Positions 52,404 through 61,912 of a stretch of DNA of 63,480 nt are shown here, piece by piece. The stretch lies in NCBI RefSeq assembly GCF_900107795.1, contig NZ_FNRL01000005.1:1-63480 (forward strand), written 5' to 3'. The notes under the pieces are model-generated. The model was not told where the DNA came from. It made no database searches and worked only from the letters and a program-made list of their open reading frames with translations. A program made the position numbers and the translations under genes. How positions within the stretch are numbered: position 1 is the stretch's first letter; the number at the start of each line of letters is the position of its first letter. Source of the DNA: Chitinophaga terrae (ex Kim and Jung 2007) (GTDB lineage Bacteria; Bacteroidota; Bacteroidia; Chitinophagales; Chitinophagaceae).

Positions 52404-53132
52404 TCAGGTGTGTAACCCACCATTGATGTTTAAGACCTCTCCTGTTATATAGCCTGCCCCTTTTGAAGCCAGAAAAGCTACGGCTTCCGCTACTTCCTCC
52501 GCGGTTCCAAACCTGTTCATCGGCACCTGCGCTGCCAGTTCTTTTTCATTCAATTCAGCTGTCATATCCGTACGGATAAAACCCGGTGCAACAGCATTTA
52601 TCGTTACCCCCCGTTTCGCCACTTCCTGCGCCAGCGCTTTTGTAGCGCCAATAACGCCGGCCTTGGCCGCCGAATAATTGGTTTGCCCCGGCAATCCCTT
52701 GATGCCGGATAATGATACCATGTTGATAATACGTCCGTAACGCTTCAACAACATGCCGTTTATTACCTGCTTGGTAACGTTGAAGAATCCATTTAAACTG
52801 ATATTCAGAACGTTAGACCATTGGCTCTCGTTCATCCAGAACATCAGCGAATCTTCCCTGATACCCGCATTATTTACTAAAACTTCTATATGATCTTCCT
52901 TATGCGCTTCAATCCACCCTCCCAACACCTGCTGTACCTCGGCGGCATCCCCCACATTAAACGCCAGTAACTCGCCTGTACTGCCGGCAGCTTTTACCGC
53001 TTCCAATGTTTCGTTGGCGGCAGCTTCATTCCCTTTATAATTGATCAGCACATGATAACCTGCTGACGCCATTTTTATACACACTGCCCTGCCAATACCC
53101 CTGGACCCACCTGTTACTAAAGCACATTTCAT
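52404..53132 (-). CDS. 3-oxoacyl-ACP reductase (FabG-like)
   Basis: 242 aa short-chain dehydrogenase. TGGSRGIG (7-14), NNAG (87-90), and the catalytic Ser140, Tyr153 and Lys157 are all present, and the sequence ends ITGEVLNINGG as in FabG. It reduces the keto group after each condensation, giving 3-hydroxyacyl-ACP for the two dehydratases. It is 67 bases downstream of the ammonia-lyase. Confidence 0.92.
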   Translation of the reverse strand: MKCALVTGGSRGIGRAVCIKMASAGYHVLINYKGNEAAANETLEAVKAAGSTGELLAFNVGDAAEVQQVLGGWIEAHKEDHIEVLVNNAGIREDSLMFWMNESQWSNVLNISLNGFFNVTKQVINGMLLKRYGRIINMVSLSGIKGLPGQTNYSAAKAGVIGATKALAQEVAKRGVTINAVAPGFIRTDMTAELNEKELAAQVPMNRFGTAEEVAEAVAFLASKGAGYITGEVLNINGGLHT

Positions 53133-53199
53133 GAAAATACAAATTACAATTGACCAATAAACGACTCAAAAGGCTATTCGATAAATGTTAACACAGACT

Positions 53200-54735
53200 T
53201 TAAAACTGCAATGGCATATTCTTTACAAGATACTCCTTAATTCGTTGCAGGTCTTTATACAGCGGACTATCTTCAATAAATTTAGGAAAAATCACTCTTA
53301 CTTCCTGATATACCTTTTTGGAGAAATCGGCCAATCGATCCTGGCATTGCAGGTAATCTACCGCCTGCAATACTGTCATCAGCTGTATAGCCAGTACCTG
53401 GAAAGTATTTTCGATCACTTTGCTGGTAATGACAGCAGCATTGCATCCCATGCTCACAATATCCTGGTTATCGTTATTGTTTGGTATGCTGTGCACATAC
53501 ATCGGGAACGATAATGTCTGGTTCTCTGCTACAGTTGAAGTTGCGGTGAACTGAACACCCTGGATACCGAAGTTGAACCCTAATTTACCAAGGTTCATAA
53601 ACGGAGGGAATTTATGATTCAACTTATCATTCAACAGGTAGTTCAACTGGCGTTCTGCCAGCATGGAAAGTTTGGTGATGGCGATCTTCAGCTTGTCCAT
53701 TTCCAATGACACGTAGTCGCCGTGGAAGTTGCCTCCATGGAATACATTCTCCATATGATGATCAACAACCGGGTTATCGCTTACGGAATTCAATTCTCCT
53801 ACCACGATCTTTTCCGCCTGTGCAATGGTTTCGTACACTGGCCCAAGGATCTGGGGTACGCAACGCAGTGAATAATATTCCTGTACTTTATCTTTAAAGA
53901 TCTCTTCTTCCAGTTCTTTATACAGGTGTTCAGGACGATGACGCACCATTTTGCTTCCTTTCAGGATCTCGCGCATCTTGGCGGCTACCTGCTGCTGGCC
54001 TTCATGACGTTTTACCGCATTCAGTTCTGCTGACAGATGGTCGTCGAACGCTTCCACTATCTCGTTGATCATGGCCGACAACACTACCGACCAGCCTAAG
54101 AGTTGCTTGGCTTCCAACAGGTTCACCAGCCCGATACCTGTCATTGCAGAAGTACCGTTGATAATAGCCAGGCCTTCCCGTACGTGGATGCCTATCGGTT
54201 TCAGGTTCAGTTTAGCAAAAACTTCAGCCGTAGGCTGGTAACTTCCTTCATACCATACTTCTCCTTCTCCTATCAATACCAAAGCCAGGTGCGCCAGTTG
54301 TACCAGGTCGCCGCTGGCGCCTACGCCGCCATGTTCAAATACTACAGGGTATACATTTTTGTTGATCAGTTGTTTCAGGAGTTCCACCACTTCAGGATGC
54401 ACACCTGAATGCGCCTGCATAAAGCTGCTCAAACGGGCTATCATTAATGCTTTGGTGTGAAGGGGCGACATGATCTTGCCTGTTCCCGAGCTATGGCTTC
54501 GGATCAGGTTATATTGTAGCTGGAAAGTATCTTTATCGCTGATGCGGTATTGCGCCATAGGCCCAAAACCGGTGTTAATGCCATAGATCAGCTTTTTAGC
54601 TGAAAAGGCTTTCAGGAACGAATAGCTTGCTTCTACTTGTTGCAGTGCTGCAGCATCCAGGGTCAATTCAGCGTCTCCGAACAGGAGGCTGGCCACTTCA
54701 TTCAGAGACAGCGACTTACTTCCGATTGCAACCAT
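53200..54735 (-). CDS. tal: Tyrosine ammonia-lyase (FjTAL-like), first gene of the pigment operon
   Basis: 511 aa of the HAL/PAL/TAL superfamily. The Ala140-Ser141-Gly142 triad (GGVGASGDL) forms the MIO cofactor. NTGFGPMAQYRI (54-65), RSHSSGTG (79-86, Ser80-His81) and FTATSTVAENQTLS agree, as far as I recall, with FjTAL of Flavobacterium johnsoniae, which converts tyrosine to 4-coumarate. A true histidine ammonia-lyase would also carry S-H, so specificity is not proved by motif, but the pigment context favours tyrosine. The clean promoter 35-70 bases upstream suggests this gene leads a 25-gene transcription unit. Confidence 0.9.
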   Translation of the reverse strand: MVAIGSKSLSLNEVASLLFGDAELTLDAAALQQVEASYSFLKAFSAKKLIYGINTGFGPMAQYRISDKDTFQLQYNLIRSHSSGTGKIMSPLHTKALMIARLSSFMQAHSGVHPEVVELLKQLINKNVYPVVFEHGGVGASGDLVQLAHLALVLIGEGEVWYEGSYQPTAEVFAKLNLKPIGIHVREGLAIINGTSAMTGIGLVNLLEAKQLLGWSVVLSAMINEIVEAFDDHLSAELNAVKRHEGQQQVAAKMREILKGSKMVRHRPEHLYKELEEEIFKDKVQEYYSLRCVPQILGPVYETIAQAEKIVVGELNSVSDNPVVDHHMENVFHGGNFHGDYVSLEMDKLKIAITKLSMLAERQLNYLLNDKLNHKFPPFMNLGKLGFNFGIQGVQFTATSTVAENQTLSFPMYVHSIPNNNDNQDIVSMGCNAAVITSKVIENTFQVLAIQLMTVLQAVDYLQCQDRLADFSKKVYQEVRVIFPKFIEDSPLYKDLQRIKEYLVKNMPLQF

Positions 54736-54776
54736 TTTATCTTAAATTATATTATTTGTATATGTAAAAAAGTGCT

Positions 54777-54807
54777 CAAAATTAGCATAAAGCTGGATTT
54801 ATCCAAA
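54777..54807 (-). promoter_or_regulatory. Bacteroidota promoter of the pigment operon
   Basis: On the minus strand TAATTTTG (54777-54784) matches TAnnTTTG. TTTG (54804-54807) lies 19 bases upstream, an ideal -33/-7 spacing. The start would fall near 54770, leaving a leader of about 35 bases before the ammonia-lyase ATG. Confidence 0.78.
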
Positions 54808-54832
54808 TAAATGGGTAGTCACCCAGCGGAAT

Positions 54833-54857
54833 TACGGAAAACTACGTATACGGAAAA
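54833..54857. promoter_or_regulatory. Direct repeats just upstream of the pigment promoter
   Basis: The 9-mer tacggaaaa occurs twice (54833-54841 and 54849-54857), 16 bases apart from start to start, about one and a half helical turns. The pair ends 26 bases upstream of the -33 element, where an activator often binds. No matching regulator gene is in the window. Confidence 0.45.
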
Positions 54858-54886
54858 TACGCATGCACTGCCAGTGGGGCGGTTCA

Positions 54887-56179
54887 TTATTCTACTGTTG
54901 TTTCAGTTGGCGGCGGTGTGACAAGTATTTTATCTATACGATGCGCATCCATGTCTACAATCTCGAAAGTGAAATCACGCCAGGTGAATTTCTCACCGGT
55001 CGATGGTATATGCTCCAGGTGATGCAAAATAAAACCTGCCAGCGTATCAAAATCCTGCTCAAATTCTGTCATCCAGTCTTCCCTGTCAAATTCTTCCAGG
55101 AAATCATAGAATGGTATCTGGGCGTCTACCAGCCAGGTTCCGTCATCTCTCAACACCATTTCATAATCATCTTCTTCTGCGGTTTCCGGGATATCGCCCA
55201 CAATGGCTTCCAAGATATCGTTCAGGGTGATCATCCCCAGGAAGGTACCGTATTCGTCTACAATGAAAGCGGCGTGCAAATGCGTTTCCTTGAATTTTTC
55301 CAGCACCTGGTAAGCGGTATTGTTTTCAGGCACAAATAAAGGTTTCCTGATAATATCGGCCAGGGGAACGGATTTGCCATTGGCCCGGTACAGGTCTTTT
55401 ATGGTGATCAGTCCTTTGATCGTATCGATCTGTCCATCACATACCGGGTAAACGGAGTGAAGACTGTTATGGATCTTTTCCTGGCTGCCGGCCAGCGTTT
55501 CGTTGATATCCAGCCAGGTAATATCGTTGCGATAGGTCATCAGGGAAGTAATATTCCTGTCGCCCAGGTGAAACACCCGTTCGATGATCTCCTGTTCTGT
55601 TTCTTCAATAGCGCCGGTGGTCGTTCCTTCGTTGATGATGGCTTTGATCTCTTCTTCTGTAACGTGGGTATCTGCAGATTTTATATTGAATACTTTAACC
55701 AGGAAATTGGCGGATGCAGTTAGCAACCAGATAAATGGCCAGGTGATCCTGGAAAGAAGGCGCATTGGGGCTGCCATTGTTTTGGCAATAGTTTCCGGGG
55801 CTGCCAGTCCTATTTTTTTGGGAACCAGTTCTCCCAAAATCATAGAGAAATAGGTAATTACAAGAACAATGATGATGGTAGCGAGAGGGCCGCTGTAAGG
55901 CTGAAGAGGTGAGAATTGATTCAACCAGGCAACAACATCAGCTTTGATGCTTTCTCCTGAGAAGATACCGGTTAAGATACCAATAAGCGTAATACCGATT
56001 TGGACGGTAGAAAGAAAAGTGTCCGGATTGTTAGCCAGCTTAAGAGCTGCTTTTGCTTTTTCATCCCCTTTATTAGCCTGGTTTTCCAGCCTGATTTTGC
56101 GTACCGAGACAAGCGCGATTTCAGACATCGAAAAAAGGCCATTCAATAAAATAAGGATGAGGATAATGACGACTTCCAT
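54887..56179 (-). CDS. CNNM/CorC-type membrane protein (hemolysin family)
   Basis: 430 aa. DUF21 (CNNM) membrane domain in the first ~190 residues, a CBS pair (about 210-330; LTSLMTYRNDITWLDINETL and IVDEYGTFLGMITLNDILEA), and a CorC_HlyC domain to the end. Such proteins are associated with magnesium or cobalt efflux and are often mis-named hemolysin. It is the last gene of a run (LTA-synthase-like, methyltransferase, PAP2, ZIP, CNNM) on the minus strand. No good terminator is visible before the pigment promoter. Confidence 0.88.
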   Translation of the reverse strand: MEVVIILILILLNGLFSMSEIALVSVRKIRLENQANKGDEKAKAALKLANNPDTFLSTVQIGITLIGILTGIFSGESIKADVVAWLNQFSPLQPYSGPLATIIIVLVITYFSMILGELVPKKIGLAAPETIAKTMAAPMRLLSRITWPFIWLLTASANFLVKVFNIKSADTHVTEEEIKAIINEGTTTGAIEETEQEIIERVFHLGDRNITSLMTYRNDITWLDINETLAGSQEKIHNSLHSVYPVCDGQIDTIKGLITIKDLYRANGKSVPLADIIRKPLFVPENNTAYQVLEKFKETHLHAAFIVDEYGTFLGMITLNDILEAIVGDIPETAEEDDYEMVLRDDGTWLVDAQIPFYDFLEEFDREDWMTEFEQDFDTLAGFILHHLEHIPSTGEKFTWRDFTFEIVDMDAHRIDKILVTPPPTETTVE

Positions 56180-56200
56180 ATTTAGCCTAAAAATAACAAA

Positions 56201-56932
56201 TTATTCAAATATCAGGGTAAGAAAAGCCAGCAATAAGCCGATGGCGATTGCCATTACTTTTTTCCTGCTTAATTCGTGGTGCTTGGTACCACTTTCGTAA
56301 AAAATAGTGGTGGAAATATGCAAAAATGCGCCTACCACCAATGCCACTACGTATAAGAGGTAGTGTTGAATCACCTCGAAACGACCGCCTAACCATCCTG
56401 CTACCAATGCGGCTAAAGGAGTGACCAGCGCAAATATGACCAGGATACGCCATAAAGAAGCTTTGCTTCTTCCGGCATGGATCATTACTGTTATTAACGT
56501 CAGGGCTTCGGGGATCTTGTGAGCGGCAACGCCTACCATCAGGGAAGGGAGGGCCGACTGATCCTCGTATTTAAACCCCAGCGGCAAACCTTCCATGAAC
56601 GCATGGATAGATAAACCGAGCAAAAGGGGCGTTACCGCGATCCGGTGATGATGTTCGCCCGGCATATGCGTATGCCCGTGCTCCATGCCATGAGACAGCT
56701 GCTGCAGAAATACCTGCAGGAAGAAACCCAGCACGATATAAATGCCGGCCTGGTGCCCCAATTCATGGTAGATCTCCGGCAACAGGTGCATGATCACTAC
56801 CCCAAAAAGGAATGCGCCGGTGAAGGCGAGTAAATAGATGGAAAAATTATCGCTCACCCGCTTTACCGTCATAGGAATGATCCCGCCGGTAATAGTGGCC
56901 AATAAAATCAATATGAGAAATGTCCAGTTCAT
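56201..56932 (-). CDS. ZIP-family metal transporter
   Basis: 243 aa with about eight membrane segments. A histidine-rich loop (GMEHGHTHMPGEHHH) and the metal-site helices HAFMEGLPLGF and AAHKIPEALTLI are hallmarks of ZIP proteins, which import zinc, iron or manganese. The 4-base overlap with PAP2 and the 21-base gap to CNNM show an operon. Zinc is the commonest substrate but is not established here. Confidence 0.88.
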   Translation of the reverse strand: MNWTFLILILLATITGGIIPMTVKRVSDNFSIYLLAFTGAFLFGVVIMHLLPEIYHELGHQAGIYIVLGFFLQVFLQQLSHGMEHGHTHMPGEHHHRIAVTPLLLGLSIHAFMEGLPLGFKYEDQSALPSLMVGVAAHKIPEALTLITVMIHAGRSKASLWRILVIFALVTPLAALVAGWLGGRFEVIQHYLLYVVALVVGAFLHISTTIFYESGTKHHELSRKKVMAIAIGLLLAFLTLIFE

Positions 56933-57507
56933 GATACCAATTGCTGCTCCAGTCTGATCCTGCGTTGAAAAAAGCTACCTGCCAGCATACCTATAAAAAT
57001 TCCCATTGCTGCGCCGCCCAATACATCCAGCGGGTAATGCACTCCTACATATACCTGTGCATAACCTATCAGGGCGGCCCAGAGGTAGAATAACCAGGTA
57101 TAACCTTTAAATGCCGACTTTAAAGTTATGAAACAAAAAGTAGCCAGGGCAAAATGGTTAGCGGCATGGTTAGAGGTAAAGCTGCCGCTCATAGGGCAAT
57201 ATACTACCAGTATACGGGTGTAGTGAGAAACGATGGGGTCCCGGCAAGGACGAATCCTTCCAACTGCGCTCTTCAGGAAGAGGCTGGTTTGATCTGCCAG
57301 GGCAAAGCAAAGCAGGAAGAATGCTATCCAGAATACGCCTTTCCAGCCGTAGTTGATCGTAACAAATAAGGCCAGGAAAAGGTACAGTGGCGCCCAAACA
57401 TAGGGTTCTCTCAAAAAAGGCATCACCACATCCAGCACCCCGTTGTACCATTGCCCGTTAATATGAAGAAATAATCTCAGATCTAGTTTCAGAATTGCTT
57501 CCAGCAT
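56929..57507 (-). CDS. PAP2-family phosphatase
   Basis: 192 aa integral membrane acid phosphatase. KSAVGRIRPCR matches KX6RP, SGSFTSNHAA fits the second motif (SGH region) and VYVGVHYPLDVLGG the third (RX5HX3D type, first residue changed). Typical substrates are undecaprenyl pyrophosphate or phosphatidic acid. The substituted residue in motif three could reduce activity. Confidence 0.8.
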   Translation of the reverse strand: MLEAILKLDLRLFLHINGQWYNGVLDVVMPFLREPYVWAPLYLFLALFVTINYGWKGVFWIAFFLLCFALADQTSLFLKSAVGRIRPCRDPIVSHYTRILVVYCPMSGSFTSNHAANHFALATFCFITLKSAFKGYTWLFYLWAALIGYAQVYVGVHYPLDVLGGAAMGIFIGMLAGSFFQRRIRLEQQLVS

Positions 57508-57509
57508 GT

Positions 57510-58253
57510 CTATAATTTTGTAGCAATGATGATCAGGCGTGGCGATCGCTGTTCATCGAAGCTGTTAAAATGGTAATCTCCGAATATTTCCGTGATCTGA
57601 AGTCCCTGTTTCTTGAACATCGCTTCGAAATCCGCTTTGGTAAAGGCATTCACACTTTCGGTGTACACCAGCCGGCGCATCTGCCGTTTATCCAGGATCT
57701 TGATCTGCTTCTGGAAATGTTTGTTCTCCAAAGCCCGGTGAATATCAAAAACCACCTCGTCTTTTTCCTTTATTTCATTAGCTACCAGGTGTTCCGCCAC
57801 ATAGACGCTGTTCAGGTAATCCAGCACCAGTTTTCCTCCCGGCTTCAAAGCATTCTTTAAAGTACGCAGCGCATTGTCGTTCTCCCGCTGGGTATCGAAA
57901 TACCCGAAACTGGTGAAGAAATTGAACACCACATCAAAATAATTTACCCTGAAAGGCAACCGCATATCATGCTGGAAGAAGCTCAGGTGATCATTTTCCA
58001 GCTTCCTGGCAGCGTTGATGCTTTCGATGGAAAGATCGATCCCCGTTACTTCATATCCTTTGCCTGCCAGGTAAACAGCATGACGGCCCCTTCCGCAGGC
58101 AACGTCCAGCATCTTCGCTTTTGGCGCCGGGTGAAGGTAAGACAGCAACTTATCTATAAAAGCCGCCGCTTCTTTCTCATCCCTGTTATTATACAATAAC
58201 TGATAATAAGGTGAGTTGAACCAATCCTGAAACCAGTTTTTATCTATTTCCAT
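57510..58253 (-). CDS. Class I SAM-dependent methyltransferase
   Basis: 247 aa. The Rossmann core is LDVACGRGRHAVYL (residues ~49-62) followed by VTGIDLS and DVVFNFFTSFGYFDT. Small-molecule substrate unknown. It belongs to the UbiE/Trm-like group by appearance. Two bases separate it from PAP2; 28 bases from the LTA-synthase-like gene. Confidence 0.75.
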   Translation of the reverse strand: MEIDKNWFQDWFNSPYYQLLYNNRDEKEAAAFIDKLLSYLHPAPKAKMLDVACGRGRHAVYLAGKGYEVTGIDLSIESINAARKLENDHLSFFQHDMRLPFRVNYFDVVFNFFTSFGYFDTQRENDNALRTLKNALKPGGKLVLDYLNSVYVAEHLVANEIKEKDEVVFDIHRALENKHFQKQIKILDKRQMRRLVYTESVNAFTKADFEAMFKKQGLQITEIFGDYHFNSFDEQRSPRLIIIATKL

Positions 58254-58281
58254 GTGTGTGCGTTGACAGCTACAAACAGCG

Positions 58282-60306
58282 TTATTGTTTTTTATTATTG
58301 AACATCAGATAGCGGGTGCTTTCATAGAAGCCATTGGCAAGGCTATCCAGGCTCCTGGCCACACCAGGTTGCTGTGCGCTGATATCTTTCATCGGGTCTG
58401 CCTTCAGGTCGTACAACGCCCGGGCATGCGTCCGGGTATTCACTTCAAAAAGATATTGCGAGCCTATCACCGCAAAATAAGGCATCTGGTTGCGGATATA
58501 CTGGATAAACGCGTACCTGTCGTTGCCTGCGCGGGTGCTATCGAAAATATTAATACCAAGCGTATAATTCCTGTACGGCATGCCTACCAGGCCTGCAACG
58601 GTCGGGTAAACATCCAGTAAACTGGCAGGAGCATCGATCACCTGCGGTTTAATATGTTTAGGACTATACATAAATGCGGTGACATGCACTCCGCCTGTTG
58701 CCAGCTCATATTCCGGCAGCGGCATAAAGTGATATGGGTCCAGCACACAGTTATGATCTCCAAAAAATACAAAAATCGTGTTATCCAGGTACCCGTCTTT
58801 TTTCGCAAGATCGACCAGGTGGCCTACGTTGTAATCTTCGTATCTCAGTGCATTGAACTGGTCGACCGACACAAAACCCGATTGTTTGAACTTTTTCATG
58901 TCAAGATCTTTCTCTGCCAGTTTTTTGAAATCGCCCGCTCCCGGTGTGGTAGTGTAGGGGGGATGATTGTCTGCCAACTGCAGGAAAGCAATGAAAGGTT
59001 TTTTCTGATCGTTCTCCTTTTTGAATATTTCGCTGGCTTCGGTGATGAGGTCGTAGTCGGAAATCCCCCACACATCGGCTTTCGGCGATTTATACATTCC
59101 TTCTTCGTATATCCTGATGCCTTCCACGTTATTGGTGAATACCGCCCTGATGTTTGCCCAGTTGGTGTTTCCGCCGAGCAGGTATAATCTTTCGTACCCT
59201 TTAAACTGGTCCATTACGATGCGTTGATCCAGCATTTTAGGGTGACGGCTGGCGGTTTTTACGCCGGTAATATCCGGTAGTCCTGTATGCACGCCGAATA
59301 CTGTTTTGGCGGTACTGATGGCCGGAACATAGAAGTTCTTAAACAGGATGCCGCTGTCTGCCAATCGTTGCATATTAGGAGTGGCCTGCATCGGGTTGCC
59401 GTACATACTGGTTACGGCCGCCCCTGTCGACTCCAGCATTACCAGCACAATGTTCAGGCGGGGTTTCGAGCTGTCGGCGGCTACAGTTCTTACATAGCTG
59501 AGCGTTTCGGCGTTTACCGTATCTGTTTTCAGGTAGTTGGCAATAGCAGGATAATATTGTTGTGTTGTTTTTTTATCGAAAGTATCCTTGTCTACAGAAA
59601 AATTGCTGATAAAATACAGAATAGGATTTAATCCCAGGCTGGTTATGCCATTATCGCGCGTAAACATTGCCTGGCTCCATCTTAAAGGAAAATAAGCCAG
59701 GTTCCCGTATATGCCGGCGGCAAAAAGCAATACCGTGCCCACTACATAACCGGTGAATGGGAGGTTGCGAAGGTAAATTACGGGTTGACCGGCAAATCTT
59801 CTCCAGGTGGCTTTTTGCAGCAAATAAACCAGGTACAGGAAAATGATGATGCCTGCCACTCCTTTTACAACGGGATAACTTTGCCAGACCATTCTTGCAT
59901 TGTCGGCCCTTTCGCCTTTCGCGAAGAAGCGCAGGATGGAAGGGTCGAGGCGTTGCCCAAGGTAAGCATAATGACCAAGGTCAACAATATATAACCAGGT
60001 CAGGCCGGCATAAATAATAAAAAGATAACCGAAGACGACTCTACGTATAACCCTGGACGTGAAGAAACGGTTGCGGGTTATGAAAACGAAGATCAGCAGG
60101 GGGATCATTAAATAGAGAGTGAGACGGAGATCGAACCTTAATCCGAAATTCCAGGCTTTTATGATAGCTGTACGGTCGGTGATGGTAGTTTTAAGGAAGA
60201 AAAGATAAAAAATGACCCTGAACATTACCATCAACAGGAAGAGGTAAAGCGTTTGAACAAACACATAACGAATATACCGGGGTATATTCTTCCAGGAGTA
60301 TTCCAT
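58282..60306 (-). CDS. LTA-synthase-like phosphotransferase (alkaline phosphatase superfamily)
   Basis: 674 aa. Five N-terminal membrane helices (residues ~12-230) precede a sulfatase-type catalytic domain with VMLESTGA, where Thr294 is the likely nucleophile, and VFFGDHNCVLDPYH near the metal site. The LTA synthase family transfers glycerol phosphate or phosphoethanolamine from phospholipids. In Gram-negative Bacteroidota it probably modifies a surface glycan or lipid, which is inference. Confidence 0.82.
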   Translation of the reverse strand: MEYSWKNIPRYIRYVFVQTLYLFLLMVMFRVIFYLFFLKTTITDRTAIIKAWNFGLRFDLRLTLYLMIPLLIFVFITRNRFFTSRVIRRVVFGYLFIIYAGLTWLYIVDLGHYAYLGQRLDPSILRFFAKGERADNARMVWQSYPVVKGVAGIIIFLYLVYLLQKATWRRFAGQPVIYLRNLPFTGYVVGTVLLFAAGIYGNLAYFPLRWSQAMFTRDNGITSLGLNPILYFISNFSVDKDTFDKKTTQQYYPAIANYLKTDTVNAETLSYVRTVAADSSKPRLNIVLVMLESTGAAVTSMYGNPMQATPNMQRLADSGILFKNFYVPAISTAKTVFGVHTGLPDITGVKTASRHPKMLDQRIVMDQFKGYERLYLLGGNTNWANIRAVFTNNVEGIRIYEEGMYKSPKADVWGISDYDLITEASEIFKKENDQKKPFIAFLQLADNHPPYTTTPGAGDFKKLAEKDLDMKKFKQSGFVSVDQFNALRYEDYNVGHLVDLAKKDGYLDNTIFVFFGDHNCVLDPYHFMPLPEYELATGGVHVTAFMYSPKHIKPQVIDAPASLLDVYPTVAGLVGMPYRNYTLGINIFDSTRAGNDRYAFIQYIRNQMPYFAVIGSQYLFEVNTRTHARALYDLKADPMKDISAQQPGVARSLDSLANGFYESTRYLMFNNKKQ

Positions 60307-60340
60307 GTAACGTATAGCTGTTTTTTGAAAAGCGTAGCTG

Positions 60341-60348
60341 CAAATATA
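60341..60348 (-). promoter_or_regulatory. Candidate -7 box for the LTA-synthase-like gene
   Basis: TATATTTG on the minus strand, about 35 bases before the start codon at 60306, matches TAnnTTTG. No clear -33 TTTG at 19-20 bases, so it is a moderate call. Confidence 0.45.
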
Positions 60349-60439
60349 GGGAAAACTGTGTGGGTAAAATGAAAATTAGGCTTGTTCGGTCGTCTGTCGG
60401 TCATCTTTTGATAATTAGGAATTCTGAAGTGGATTTTTT

Positions 60440-60447
60440 TATATTTG
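60440..60447 (+). promoter_or_regulatory. Candidate -7 box for glmM
   Basis: TATATTTG on the plus strand, 22 bases before the GTG start. It leaves a short leader of about 17 bases. No TTTG is at the expected -33 distance. Confidence 0.4.
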
Positions 60448-60469
60448 CCTTCCCTAAAAATTGAATCTT

Positions 60470-61852
60470 GTGGCACTGATCAAATCGATTTCCGGTATAC
60501 GCGGAACCATAGGCGGCAAGCCGGGTGAAGGACTTTCGCCGTTAGATGTAGTTAAATTCACGGCCGCTTATGGCACGTGGCTTAGCCAACATACAGATAA
60601 TCGGAAAGTTGTAATCGGCCGTGATGGCCGGATTTCCGGTGAAATGATTAAAAACCTGGTAGTATCCACATTGGTTGGGTTAGGGTTTGATGTAGTAGAC
60701 CTTGGATTGTCTACCACTCCAACCGTTGAATTAGCCGTAACAATGGAAAATGCTGCAGGAGGTATCATTCTTACTGCCAGTCATAACCCGAAAGAATGGA
60801 ACGCCCTGAAACTGCTGAACAGCAAAGGCGAGTTCATTTCCGGGGAAGATGGCGCAAAATTGCTTGACATTGCAGAAAAGGAGGATTTTTCCTTTGCAGA
60901 TGTTAACAAACTGGGAACTTACAGGGAAGACGATTCTTACCTGCAGAAGCATATAGACCTGGTTGTTAATTACCCGCTTGTGGATGTAGAAGCCATCAAA
61001 GCCCGCAACTTCAAAGTAGTAGTGGATGCTGTTAACTCTACCGGTTCGCTTTTCGTTCCGCCATTGTTAAAAGCGCTGGGCGTACAGGAAGTAGAAGTAT
61101 TGTTCGGAGAAGTGACAGGTAAATTCAGTCACAACCCTGAACCGCTCCCGGAAAACCTGGTTGCGCTTTCCAATGAAGTAAATAAATCCAATGCCGATCT
61201 TGGTATTGCCGTAGACCCGGATGTAGACCGTCTTTGCTTTGTTTGTGAAGATGGCAGCATGTTCGGGGAAGAATATACCCTGGTAGCGGTAGCCGATTAC
61301 GTGTTAAGCAAGCGTAAAGGAAATACCGTTTCCAACATGTCTTCTACCCAGGCGCTGAAAGATGTAACCCTGAAACACGGGGGCCAGTACACTCCTTCTG
61401 CTGTTGGTGAAGTGAATGTTGTGAAGAAGATGAAAGACACCAATGCCGTTATCGGCGGTGAAGGTAATGGCGGTATTATCGTTCCGGACCTGCACTATGG
61501 CCGCGACGCTCTCATTGGTATTGGCTTGTTCCTCAGCCACCTGGCGCATTGCAAAAAAAGCATTAAAGCATTGCGTAACAGCTACCCTGATTATTTCATC
61601 TCCAAAAACAAAATAGAGCTGGATAAAGGCGTAGATGTAAAAACCATCTTTGAAAAGATCAAAACCAAATACAAAAACCAACCTATCAATACAGAGGATG
61701 GTTTGAAAATTGAATTTGATAAAGACTGGGTACACCTGCGTACGTCCAATACGGAGCCTATCATCCGCATCTATGCAGAGAGCCAGAATGAAACTACTGC
61801 GGATAACATTGCTAAACGCATCATGCAGGATATTAAAGAGTTCATGCATTGA
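60470..61852 (+). CDS. glmM: Phosphoglucosamine mutase
   Basis: 460 aa from a GTG at 60470 (homologues start MALIKSISGIRGT). The frame can be extended to a TTG at 60461, but that adds only three residues. The catalytic serine (Ser104 in ILTASHNP), the metal site DPDVDRL, the sugar loop GEGNGG and the phosphate-binding TSNTEP are all present. It interconverts glucosamine-6-phosphate and glucosamine-1-phosphate for peptidoglycan and LPS. It faces the LTA-synthase-like gene and converges on the desulfurase gene. Confidence 0.9.
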   Translation: MALIKSISGIRGTIGGKPGEGLSPLDVVKFTAAYGTWLSQHTDNRKVVIGRDGRISGEMIKNLVVSTLVGLGFDVVDLGLSTTPTVELAVTMENAAGGIILTASHNPKEWNALKLLNSKGEFISGEDGAKLLDIAEKEDFSFADVNKLGTYREDDSYLQKHIDLVVNYPLVDVEAIKARNFKVVVDAVNSTGSLFVPPLLKALGVQEVEVLFGEVTGKFSHNPEPLPENLVALSNEVNKSNADLGIAVDPDVDRLCFVCEDGSMFGEEYTLVAVADYVLSKRKGNTVSNMSSTQALKDVTLKHGGQYTPSAVGEVNVVKKMKDTNAVIGGEGNGGIIVPDLHYGRDALIGIGLFLSHLAHCKKSIKALRNSYPDYFISKNKIELDKGVDVKTIFEKIKTKYKNQPINTEDGLKIEFDKDWVHLRTSNTEPIIRIYAESQNETTADNIAKRIMQDIKEFMH

Positions 61853-61912
61853 TGAGGTAGTTTCACGCAAAGACGCTGAGAGAGGCAAAGAGGCAAAGGG
61901 ATTTTTAAGTGA

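Noticed and set aside
53200..54735. Histidine ammonia-lyase for histidine degradation
   Set aside because: The S-H pair would allow it, but no other hut gene is near, and the gene heads the pigment operon with FjTAL-like motifs.
54887..56179. Hemolysin (toxin) based on the family name
   Set aside because: DUF21, CBS pair and CorC_HlyC point to a CNNM-type ion-related membrane protein, not a toxin.
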